DNA of 64,000 nucleotides, taken from NCBI GenBank assembly GCA_014607495.2, contig CP053156.1:5084001-5148000 (forward strand), read 5' to 3'. The notes under the pieces were generated by a model. It was given only the letters and a program-made list of their open reading frames with translations. It was not told the origin of the DNA and searched no databases. Of this stretch, positions 52,571-61,436 are shown one piece after another (the first letter of the stretch is position 1; every line of letters begins with the position of its first letter). Both the position numbers and the translations under genes were made by a program. This stretch comes from Carposina sasakii. Taxonomy: Eukaryota; Arthropoda; Insecta; Lepidoptera; Carposinidae.

Positions 52571-52868
52571 CTGGGGGCCAATTCTCGAAAAGTCTCGGGT
52601 TGGAATGAAGCCGGAACGGAACCTTTGTAGCCGCTAAGAACAAAGCAATAATTTAAAGCAATTTGAAGCATACTTTATGGTGACGTAATTAGACACATTT
52701 CAGCACGAGACAGATATTTAAATTGTTTTTATTTAGTCATGCTCGCGACCGATGCGTGCTAAAATATACCTTTTTACTCAAGCGGTTAGTATTGCTTCGC
52801 ACCGCGTTTCGTTAACGGTTCGTTAGTGGTTTCGTTTCGGCTTAAAAATTTTCAAGAATTGCCCCCAG
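52571..52868. mobile_element. CTGGGGGC foldback MITE, 298 bp
   Basis: CTGGGGGCCAATTCTCGAAAA and the inverted CTGGGGGCAATTCTTGAAAA termini, TA on both sides (52569-52570, 52869-52870). No transposase frame. Confidence 0.85.
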
Positions 52869-53548
52869 TAAGTAAGTAGGTATGTTAAGAATAACTAAGG
52901 GTGTGTGTCAGTGGACTAACAGTAACAGATTGGTGTCATTTAGATCTTCATAATGGGGCTAACATAAGCAACTCGATTGAGGCAATTGAGACGATGTGTA
53001 AGTGTAACGCTGTCCATCACTTAGTCATCCATTAAGTGGATGGATTATGATTACTCTAAGAAATACTCGTAACATCGGAAACGGTATCTTTTGAGTGAAT
53101 TAGAGTGATGAGATTAACTAAATAAAAACGTCGAAACAATAGGGATGGTTATAATTGATAGTTATGGTTGAATTTTAATGAAATTTTATGCGTATCAGAA
53201 TAAACATGACCCGTGTTGTTACAAATGAATTTAAACATTTTTTAAGCTTAACATGTCCTAAATTTGGCAGATATGCCATACATTTTGCTGTCAAATGTCA
53301 TATTTAAATCGATTCTAACTTTAGGCACTCTTTTGTAATAACACCGATGTCCTGCGTCATTGACAGCAACTTTTGCTTTGTGACCATATATTTAAAATAG
53401 TTTTAGAACAAAGCTTCTTTTACGCGCATACAAGTGACGTCATAATTGTGGTAGCCGATTGTATGGAGCGTTTTTTTTGGCAAGTCTAAAATTGCGATTT
53501 TGAAATCGTCATATCCGGAAAGTTTTCACGCTAGCGAAGTTTTTCTTT

Positions 53549-53805
53549 ATTGAGGGATCGCCCGCCACCGGGCCTTATACCCTCCGCTGACCCTCGGATC
53601 TGCCTACTCATGACCACGAAGACAAGACACTACAGTCGCAACGAGAAGCCAGATCCAAGCACCTAGCATGCAACCATAAATACATAGCTGCTAATCCGAA
53701 AACCAATTAAAATTTTTTAATCGACATATGTTTCGCCAACACCCGTGGCATCATCAGGATTAGTTTTCCATGTTAGTTCTATATACCGAACCAACTAACT
53801 AACAA
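53549..53805 (-). mobile_element. SINE H with hammerhead-like motif, copy 2, 14-bp target duplication
   Basis: CGAAGTTTTTCTTT is exactly repeated at 53535-53548 and 53806-53819, fixing the ends. On the minus strand it starts ttgttagttagttggttcgg, passes through the hammerhead-like core, then gttttcggattagcagctat, and ends cgaggg, gtcagcggagggtataaggc, ccggtggcgggcgatccctc. 257 bp. A 14-bp duplication is typical of LINE-driven retroposition, which implies an RNA intermediate. Confidence 0.85.
53718..53762 (-). ncRNA. Hammerhead-ribozyme-like core, copy 2
   Basis: On the minus strand: CTGATGA (53757-53751), stem II GCC/GGC (53749-53747 with 53737-53735), GAAA (53734-53731), minimal stem III with loop ATAT, GTC with cleavage expected between 53723 and 53722. 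Stem I pairs TAATC with GATTA over 5 bp, longer than in copy 1. The same unpaired U precedes stem II. Core bases are identical in both copies despite divergence around them. Confidence 0.55.
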
Positions 53806-53879
53806 CGAAGTTTTTCTTTCTTACGCAAATGTTTTTATTTTATGATCTTTCGATATAGATGCAAAAAATACCTATGAGG

Positions 53880-54080
53880 TAGCAAGAACTCACGAGATCC
53901 TACAGCTACGTTTATCGCAGCGCGGTCAGTACCTAAAAGATCATTAACAGGTTGCTAACTCATCTCCTATAAGAACTCCTCTAAGTTCGACTCTTTCACT
54001 ACATGGAAGAAGATGCGACTTATAAACTCTAGTCTCATTCCTCTACGTTTCTACTGAAGCCCCGCTTCAACATAGGACCA
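53880..54080 (-). mobile_element. Retroposon C copy
   Basis: cgagatcctacagctacgtt, aggttgctaactcatctcct, aagttcgactctttcac, tacatggaagaagatgcgac, ctgaagccccgcttcaacat. Diverged. Confidence 0.6.
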
Positions 54081-54084
54081 AATA

Positions 54085-54460
54085 AATAGACGTGACACGA
54101 CAAAGGTGCGAAAGTTTTTTTTTGTAATCTAAAAGCGTATAATTTTAACGTAGTAGCAAATCTTGAACACAATAAAATAAAATTAATGCCTGTTTCAGGA
54201 TCTTCATTAATCAATCTTTAAATGACACAGCCAAAGAAATATTATAGAATACGAAATGAGAAATTTAATTTGTAAACTTATTCAAGAAATATTTATTCAA
54301 ATGCTGGAAGTAATTTGCGTAGCAACAGTAAAAGCAATTTATATTTTTCTAAGCTTAATTACTGTCTTAAATGTACGCACGGGAATCATCAAAGGCAGAT
54401 TAAAGCTGTCTTTAGTGATTTATAATATAAATATTAGGTAATAAGAAAATGAAAAAAAAA
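54085..54460. other. Unassigned stretch
   Basis: The plus frame at 54256-54441 (61 codons, hydrophobic) has no recognised domain and no supporting signals. Confidence 0.35.
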
Positions 54461-54467
54461 AATTCAC

Positions 54468-54545
54468 CCGAGTGAGATTTGAACTCACGACCTCTCGCAT
54501 TCCGTGCATCGCTCTAACCAACTGAGCTATCGGGTCACTTAACTC
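54468..54545 (-). mobile_element. tRNA-like retroposon D relative
   Basis: Minus-strand tRNA-like core: acceptor GACCCGA/TCGGGT(G), D-arm GCTC...GAGC, box B GAGTTCAAATCTC, same gcacggaatgc middle as at 20.2 kb. A run of T follows. The anticodon stem is weak, so a functional tRNA is unlikely. Confidence 0.6.
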
Positions 54546-54794
54546 GGATTTATAATACTTTCGTATACAGAAACACCTTCAAGTACCCATCACTCCTTTC
54601 ACCACTGAATACCACTTTAGATCATCTTCCTGCCCTAATCTCATTATTTATGAGATAGGCGCAATATGGTTTCTTGCGAAACGCACATTGTCCAAGTTCT
54701 GGCATTTGTTTTTGCGGCCGGCTGCCTGCCTGACGACAACCCTTCTTGGGTATATAGCTAAGTGACATTTTCTTTTGAAAAATCCCTACATGAA

Positions 54795-54890
54795 ACAAAT
54801 TGTGTGGTACAGGCCCGTGACTGGGATCGAACTCACGTCTCCCGGCTGAAAGGCGCACGTCTTAACCATTGGGCTATCGCCGCTGGATAC
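54795..54890 (-). mobile_element. SINE E head
   Basis: Minus strand: agcggcgatagcccaatggt, taagacgtgcgcctttcagc, gagttcgatcccagtcacgg, gcctgtacc. Only the tRNA-like head remains. Confidence 0.7.
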
Positions 54891-55382
54891 ACTTTAGATA
54901 ATTATCTTTATTGTGATATACAAGCCTACGTCTTGGTCCGCGTAAATTTTAAATTCCCGGTTTTGTTGTACTCCTAAATAAAATTCACTATCCATTTTAG
55001 CGTTTTCCAGATTATGCGTTAAGAATGGTAAACGGGGCAACAATATCTACTAGGACGAAGTCGCTGGCGGAAAGCTAGTAACAAAATAACGAAATTATGT
55101 ATTATTTTCTCCATAAATCACAATTTGAGCCGTAAAATTTACATGCAATGTCGTCGCGTCGACGGTTGTAAAAATGGAGTAATTACGAAAATATCACTTT
55201 GATGAATACACAAGTGTGTTTGATTGCTCTTTCATAATGCCTACTAATAAACTGTACACACGGCTAAATGTCGCATTTGTTGTAGGTATATTTCAAATTT
55301 TGTTGATGAGCTACTTTTGTAGCTATCTAGAAAATTATTTTTTCCAGATTTAAACGACATTATGCCTATACTATATTATACT

Positions 55383-55560
55383 GGTATGTATAGAATAGAA
55401 TATAGAATAGAATAGTTTTTTATTTGAAAATTACACATACACGGACAGAAGTAACATAGAAAAGGACAATAGAAATAGGGTAGAAATACAGATTAAAAGA
55501 AGTAAGTAGACAGGTAACATGAAACGAAGAACAGTAAGTAGAACTGTGTATGTACAATAT
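55383..55560 (-). mobile_element. LINE 3' end with (ATTCT)n tail
   Basis: A tagaatagaatatagaatag tract at 55390-55417 precedes ttttttatttgaaaattac, and then about 130 bp. Read on the minus strand this is a 3' UTR ending in AAATAAAAAA and (ATTCT)n, a CR1/Jockey-like terminus. Confidence 0.45.
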
Positions 55561-55564
55561 TTCT

Positions 55565-55740
55565 TGTACTGATGCGGGTCTTCACTAGAATAAATCAGCT
55601 GCATCTCCTTCCGTGCATGTCGTAAGAGTCGACTAAGGAACTTAAGTATTCTCTCAGGCGATAAGCTAGCAACTTGTTACAGCCCTCCCCGTTATGCTGA
55701 ACGTGGTAGTGGCATCTCCTATATGATCATAATAAGGAGA
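55565..55740 (+). mobile_element. Retroposon C copy
   Basis: tactgatgcgggtcttcact, agaataaatcagctgcatct, ccttccgtgcatgtcgtaag, agtcgactaaggaacttaag, caggcgataagctagcaact, tgctgaacgtggtagtggca. The best-preserved sense copy. Confidence 0.8.
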
Positions 55741-55812
55741 AGATTTTATTTAATAACAATATTATGTGTCGTTTAGCTAACAGACCGATTAATGGACAAA
55801 GTTACTTTCGAA

Positions 55813-56129
55813 TCTATATATATAATAAAAATGTAACGGGTCGCAGTCTGTACATGGAAGATATATGAGAAAAAATATTATAGGAGACCTTTATCAACGC
55901 AATAGTACCCAAAACAATGATTTTTGAAATTTTTGTCTGTTTGTCTGTGCGTTTGTGCACGCTAATCTCAGAAACGGCTGAATTTTCAATGCAGTTTTCA
56001 CGAATATATTGTGACAGGTCCCACTTAACATATAGGCTTTTTATCCCGGGAAAATGTATTTATCCGGGATAATTTCGACATTTTGTTTTTTCTGTAGTCC
56101 ACGCGGACGGAGTCGCGGGCATCCACTAG
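55813..56129 (+). mobile_element. Non-autonomous Helitron, complete
   Basis: A|TCTATATATATAATAAAAATG at the left and ggacggagtcgcgggcatcc, actag|T at the right, 317 bp. The CGCGGAC...GTCGCG hairpin lies about 11 bp before CTAG. The interior carries ttatcccggg / tatccgggat, tgtctgtttgtctgtgcg and agaaacggctgaa. No Rep/helicase; it would be moved by an autonomous Helitron elsewhere. Confidence 0.9.
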
Positions 56130-56134
56130 TCTAT

Positions 56135-57510
56135 AAATAAAATAAGTGGACATTAGAATGTTAACGTTATGATATTTCTTAAAATTATGATGTTGTGCCG
56201 AGTCCATTTCCATTGCTGGGCATCTAAAAGTAAAGTGTTAGTTTTAGGCACCCCAATCGTTCTTTATAATAACATAACTGTCATCCTTCCCTTGTAGAAG
56301 GGCAGGATTAGATGGAACTTCTCCATAACTACCCTTTTCCCTAGCTAAAAACAACATAAATCAGTTTTTTGATACCGTTTTTAGCTGCCCTTAAAACGGG
56401 ACTTATTAGAGCAAATGAGAACTTATAACTTTTTCCTAAATTCGTTTTCAGTTTAGACGAAAATAACTCAAAGGGATTCCAGCTCGACCGCAACAAATTT
56501 GTCATTGTTCAGAAATTACGGCAGTTTTGCTTTTTTTTTTCGCTGAAAAGTTTAAGGGGTGAATTTACGGCCCCTGTTGGAAGGTTATAATTTTATAAAT
56601 TCTTTTGTAGCAGGGATTTTTTTATTGTTTTAATGTTGATTACAGATAAGTAAGAAAATAAAACCTTTATAGATATTATGTTTGTCTTTCTCTTATATTA
56701 GGTTTACAAAAAATATTCTGACAGATCTCAGGTGCAATTCTGCATAATTTAGGGGTATTTAGTTTTATAAATATACCTACACGTATATGCTTAGTAAAGT
56801 CCAACGTTCAGAGAGAGCAGTGGCAGAAATAATATTCTTGGCTGAGTCTTTTTGGCTAAATATTGAAGTCATCAGTTTTAGAAAAGGTTAGTCGGGAACT
56901 AAAGTATGTATATAAAGATTTTTCGTTACGACTGAGATCCGAACCCGGATGGAAACTGGAATGGATAAGAAGATAACCAAGTAATATACAGGTACTTACT
57001 AGTAATGTATTTACTACTAGTAATGTATATGTTTTGAACACAATGTGTTTCTTTGCATAAGCGATACGCTATCAGACCGTGTCAGCATCGGTCAGGGATA
57101 TTGTACTCAATGCGGAATTGCCGTTACATAAATAGCTTTACTCGCTACTAGGTATCTACATATGTGTAAATATGGCAGTAGGATTTGAACCAATATTAGA
57201 TTAGATATACATAATAAAATTCTGGCATTTTCTCCAAAAACCTGTTCACTTGACAGGTGTAATTAAGTAGGTACAGGAAATTACTTCACAAATAATTTAC
57301 AGCGGCGTCAGATGTACAAGATCAGAGACAAAAAGTGCCTGAAAAAACACCCCTAAATTTCTTTTTTGACTCTACAATGCACAGAACGATATGCAACTAA
57401 TGTAGGTACATCATTGGTACAGTTTGTACAGGTAGGTACCTAGTCTAGTAAAACCCCGCATCAGGTGCATCATTTACTTATTACCTACCTAGTATCATAA
57501 TTAAAAAAAA
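56135..57510. other. Unassigned stretch
   Basis: Only a short duplication (actagtaatgta twice at about 56999-57030) stands out. No gene recognised. Confidence 0.4.
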
Positions 57511-57515
57511 ACAAA

Positions 57516-57812
57516 AGCGGTGATAGCTCAATGTTTAAGACGTGCACTTTCCAAGCGGGAGGCGTAAGTTCGATCCCAGTCACGGGCCTGTACCAATGAA
57601 TTTATTTCTTAGTTCGTGCCTCGGAAAGCACGTAAAACCGTTGGTCCTGCGCCTGATCTCTCTCCGGTCGTGTCGATCGAGACTGAGGGAACAGAGAGTG
57701 CATCTGTGTTTGCGCACACACTTGTGCACTATAATTCTCCTGCGTACCTGGCCAATCTCCGTAGAGATTTGTCACCTTGGCCGAAATACAGCCGGAGATC
57801 ATCATCATCATC
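57516..57812 (+). mobile_element. tRNA-derived SINE E, full length
   Basis: Head agcggtgatagctcaatgtt, taagacgtgcac, gtaagttcgatcccagtcac (boxes A and B); body gcacgtaaaaccgttggtcc, cgcctgatctctctccggtc, cacacacttgtgcactataa, ccaatctccgtagagatttg, cttggccgaaatacagccgg; tail (ATC)n. The best reference copy in the window. Overlapping open frames belong to it. Confidence 0.85.
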
Positions 57813-57925
57813 ATAATTTAACATTTACTTTTATTATATTTTCCCTACAAAATCTATGTGGATAAGAAAAGTAAAATGACGTAATATTAGACGTGTAAGT
57901 AAACGAATTTGTTTGTAAAGGTCCC

Positions 57926-57976
57926 GGGCCCCGTTATTATAGTCTTTAGTAGGAGACCCGCAATAAACGGGCCCCT
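57926..57976. repeat. Small GC hairpin
   Basis: gggccccgttatt and aataaacgggcccc are nearly complementary, with a 24-nt loop. A short foldback or relic. Confidence 0.4.
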
Positions 57977-58082
57977 ATTAAAAACATACAGCACCTACCC
58001 TTAGCTATTACACATAGTAAATATGTGTTTGTGCCCGGCATTATATTTGGTAGAGTTAATTAATGGACAACATTTAAATTAT

Positions 58083-58124
58083 GGGGAGGCCTACATCCAG
58101 CAGTGGACTGCAATAGGCTGAGGA
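58083..58124 (+). mobile_element. Retroposon B 3'-end fragment
   Basis: ggggaggcctacatccagca, gtggactgcaataggctga, terminal 42 bp only. Confidence 0.7.
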
Positions 58125-58139
58125 CAATGTAATTATTGT

Positions 58140-58270
58140 CCTGTGCTGATGCGGGGCTTCACTAGAATACATCAGCTGCATCTCCTTCTGTGCATGTCGT
58201 AAGAGTCGACTATGCAACTCAGACAGAGGCATTCCCTCAAGCTATGCTTGCTAGCTAGCAACTAAAACCT
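58140..58270 (+). mobile_element. Retroposon C copy
   Basis: ctgtgctgatgcggggcttc, actagaatacatcagctgca, tctccttctgtgcatgtcgt, aagagtcgactatgcaactc, gctagctagcaact. An aatgtaattattgtcct sequence joins it to the preceding retroposon B end. Confidence 0.75.
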
Positions 58271-58341
58271 ATTGATGCGAATATTACTCGAAGTTGGTAA
58301 AACATTATTGTTGCTCTTAATGTATGTTCTGTAAGTGTGTC

Positions 58342-58343
<2 letters not shown>

Positions 58344-58372
<29 letters not shown>
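58344..58372 (+). repeat. (AAAT)n microsatellite
   Basis: Seven tandem AAAT units after tgtctaaat; possibly the 3' tail of a decayed retroposon. Confidence 0.8.
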
Positions 58373-58782
58373 ACATAAGTAAAGTTAATAAATATATCGT
58401 ATACTTCCGAGTAATGAAAATATACCCACTAGAGTTACAATAGAAACATTTAACATCAATGCGGGTCCAGACCTTTTCTTTGTTACTGAAAGCTTCAATA
58501 GATCGATATAAAAATGTACTTTTGTACATTTTCTTCTACCTATATTAAGCCATAGCATAGTAATATGTAGTGGGTTCACGTACTAAAACGTGGGATTATA
58601 CTGATCGCCACACTAAAATCAAAACTTAATTATATTAATCAAACTTTCTATTGTTTTCTAACAATTAAATAATCTGCGGGCGGTCTTATCTTGATTTTTA
58701 GTAATAGCAATAAAATTATTCGACTTACGCTATTTCAGTACCTATGGATAAAAATAACGTATAACTAGATATTTTTACCGTT

Positions 58783-58786
<4 letters not shown>

Positions 58787-58819
<33 letters not shown>
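58787..58819 (+). repeat. (GA)n microsatellite
   Basis: About 16 GA units directly in front of the tRNA-like retroposon at 58820. It takes the place of that element's left arm. Confidence 0.9.
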
Positions 58820-58822
<3 letters not shown>

Positions 58823-58915
58823 TAAGAGCACTGATACGCGGAATGCAGAGGTCGTGGGTTCGATTCCCACCCGGGTGAGGATTTTTTTCATTTCTTTATT
58901 AATAATTTTACGTTA
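58820..58915 (+). mobile_element. tRNA-like retroposon D, left arm replaced by (GA)n
   Basis: tggtaagagcactgatacgc, ggaatgcagaggtcgtgggt, tcgattcccacccgggtgag, then atttctttattaataatttt as at 20.2 kb. The 5' inverted arm and acceptor strand are missing; the GA tract begins where agagatgg would be. Confidence 0.75.
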
Positions 58916-58959
58916 TAAGAGAGATAGGCAATAAAGGATTTTTTTCTTCTTATAATTCT

Positions 58960-59070
58960 TTAATATACACAGAAAACACATTATGAACAAACATTTACAA
59001 AGATAATATACATAGGCGAGCTTATCTCTAACATGGATTTCATCCAGCCAACCAGTTAAAATTACGTGAT
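58960..59070 (-). mobile_element. LINE 3' end (family G)
   Basis: Antisense: aatatacacagaaaacacat, taggcgagcttatctctaac, atggatttcatccagccaac. 5'-truncated. Confidence 0.55.
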
Positions 59071-59074
59071 TAGC

Positions 59075-59675
59075 AAACGTAATCTTTTAGTTATATCTTA
59101 CTTTTATGTGGCCTTTCTACAAATTGATAGTTAATATGCACTTTTCAATATGAGTATACATATATAAATGAATTTCAGTGGCTCAATCAGACTCGTATCT
59201 TATTTCGATATTTCTGCATAGTGCGTCTACCTTATTAAGTAGGCTGTGGTTTCTAGCCTAGAAAAAAGGCGATCTTTGAGCTCTTCCACCTCTATAGATA
59301 CCATTCTATATGCCTTCGCTTTGTCAAACGTGGGGGGAGTTGCCTGAAATTACGGGCGAGCCTTTTGACGTACAAAAATAGAAGTGCTGAAACGTGGCTG
59401 AAACGTACACGGAATTGTAAAAGTTTTTACTGAAAGAACCGTTGCCATAGATACAGATAGGAGTATGTAGCTACATAATCTTCTTTCGGTTGCGATCGCC
59501 TGTCCGGATGAAGCAAGTTCACATGAAATGTTGCACGCACGTGTGTACACAGTCGAAGAGTCAAATATGCTTATTAAATTCTCTCTTACATTCTCGCATT
59601 ACATTATATTACATTACATGCATCTTGGCTTTGATCATTATGATTAGTAAATACTTATATCAATAGTATAGAGTA
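59075..59675. other. Unassigned stretch
   Basis: The minus frame at 59350-59550 has a somewhat protein-like composition but no recognised domain or splice context. Confidence 0.35.
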
Positions 59676-59681
59676 ATTATA

Positions 59682-59915
59682 CAGGGTGTAACAAAAAGGG
59701 TATGTTAAGCGAAAAGCTACGTAAATAGCCCACTGTAGAGAATCTATTTATATTATATTTTTCAAGATTGTATGAAAATTCCTGAGATATTTAAAAATTG
59801 TCCATACTCTCGGGAAAAATAAACATGTGATTTCGAGTCTCAAATTTTGTGGATAGGTTCTCTAGAGTGGGCTTACGTAGCTTTTCGCTTAACATACCCT
59901 TTTTGTTACATCCTG
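59682..59915. mobile_element. CAGGGTG/GTATGTTAAGCG foldback MITE, copy 5
   Basis: cagggtgtaacaaaaagggt to ctttttgttacatcctg with TA on both sides (59680-59681, 59916-59917). 234 bp, a small deletion in the left arm. Confidence 0.85.
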
Positions 59916-60680
59916 TATAATAAACTGCTCTTATACTGGAGAAATATAGATACATTAAAATAGTATAAAGTAAATAAATAAACAAAATAAGTTCTGGAAT
60001 TATCTTCTTATAAATTGAAGTCAGACTTGGAAAAAGTCACTTGGCGTTCATATAGATGATTTATGCGGTATCTACTGGTATCTATGTCTAGCATCGCTGC
60101 GTTGTTTATTTGTTGCTCAATTTAATATGTGTGAGGTGAATGGTTTGCAAATGTATAGAAACAGCAACTGCGAATGTTACGACGCGTTTTTAAAGGACAA
60201 TGTCGAATTTTGTATTTACGTTACGTAGTTTTTTAGTTTTCGCACCATAGTGTCAAACAAGCTTCTGTTTCGAAACTGCGGCTATTTTTTATATTAAGAG
60301 CTAGGGATTCGTGCCGGCTTTGCACGTGGACAAAGTCGTGGGCGGCCGCTATAGATAAGTGTGTTTTTAAAGCAATTAAAAAAAAACTCTCCGTAAGAAC
60401 CATCCTCGTACTTCAAGGAATATTAAAAAAAATAATAATGTAGCGTAACGGTTCAGCTGTTCATAAAATTTGCGCTTATTTATTTATTTATTATTTATTT
60501 ATTTAGGCTTACCAACTATGTATACATATTACATTTCATACTACATTCCAAAAAATATTAACATTCCATCTCAAATATATACATAAATTATAGGCATGCA
60601 CAACATCCATTATTGTTTCGTCTTACATTAAAAAGTGAATAAATCAAAATTATAACTTGAAATAAATACATTAATGGTGG

Positions 60681-61436
60681 TCAGATAATATAAGCATTAA
60701 TAGATTTCTTAAATATATATATACTGTCGCAAAATATGTCGATATCACAGTCTTTATGAAATTCATTGTACAGGGAGCACATTGCTGATAAGGGAGAATG
60801 ACAGCCATATTGAGTTCTTGATAACCTGACGAAAAGGGGTTTATAGTTGCACAGACGAGCAGAAGCTCTCGGCACACTTAACAATATATCAGATACCAAA
60901 AGAGAGCTGTCAACATTTCCGTTGAGAATACCGTGAAGAAAAGTTAAACTTAAGAGTTTTCTGCGGCCTTGCAGCGTTTTAATTCCAAACAGATTTAATC
61001 TATTTTCGTATTCTGGTGTGCTATAATAATTCCCTGTGGCATAAGCTAGTCTTTTAAGAAACTTTTTCTGTACCCTCTCCAGACGATCAACATGACACTG
61101 ATAGAAGGGATTCCAAACCATTGGGCAATATTCAAGGTGACTTCTGACCAAGGAGTAATAAAGTACCTTTAGAGCAGACTCTGATTTAAATTCTCGGGTA
61201 TTCCGTAAAACAAAACCTAACATACTAAAACTCTTGCTGACAACCCTATCTATTTGTTTAATAAAAGTTAATTTTGCATCTAATATAACACCGAGATCTC
61301 TAATCTCACTGACTTTCTTCACATTTTGGTTATCTATAAAATAGTTACTGATACGCTGTGTCCGTTTACGACTAAACTTGATGTGATAGCATTTACTAGT
61401 GTTCAATTCCATCTTGTTACTAATACACCTATTCAT
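60681..61436 (-). CDS. LINE ORF2, C-terminal part after the frame break
   Basis: This 251-codon frame continues the RT directly: NKMELNTSKCYHIKFSRKR is the strand after YADD, IRDLGVILDAKLTF is the thumb motif, and LKVLYYSLVRSHLEYCPMVW, NPFYQCHVDRLERVQKKFLK and LCNYKPLFVRLSRTQ are the usual C-terminal connection and stop region of CR1/Jockey ORF2. It overlaps the upstream frame by 8 bp in a different register. The ATG used for this span is internal to the ancestral protein and not a real start. Its length is about what is needed to complete a typical ORF2 together with 61429-63585. Confidence 0.88.
   Translation of the reverse strand: MNRCISNKMELNTSKCYHIKFSRKRTQRISNYFIDNQNVKKVSEIRDLGVILDAKLTFIKQIDRVVSKSFSMLGFVLRNTREFKSESALKVLYYSLVRSHLEYCPMVWNPFYQCHVDRLERVQKKFLKRLAYATGNYYSTPEYENRLNLFGIKTLQGRRKLLSLTFLHGILNGNVDSSLLVSDILLSVPRASARLCNYKPLFVRLSRTQYGCHSPLSAMCSLYNEFHKDCDIDIFCDSIYIFKKSINAYII

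Larger units (their letters stand above)
53383..53862 (-). repeat. AT-rich repeat J, copy 2, interrupted by a SINE
   Basis: Antisense to 49624-49835 with the blocks gtgacgtcat, ggtagccgattgtatggagc, ttggcaagtctaaaattgcg, aaagttttcacgctagcgaa and, after the insertion, tatgatctttcgatat. The insert is SINE H at 53549-53805. Confidence 0.7.

Noticed and set aside
54468..54545. tRNA gene (minus strand)
   Set aside because: Acceptor and T-arm pair, but it shares the middle part of the tRNA-like retroposons and its anticodon stem is weak; kept as a repeat.
57542..57865. 107-codon frame and two overlapping ones
   Set aside because: They coincide with SINE E and run past its end.
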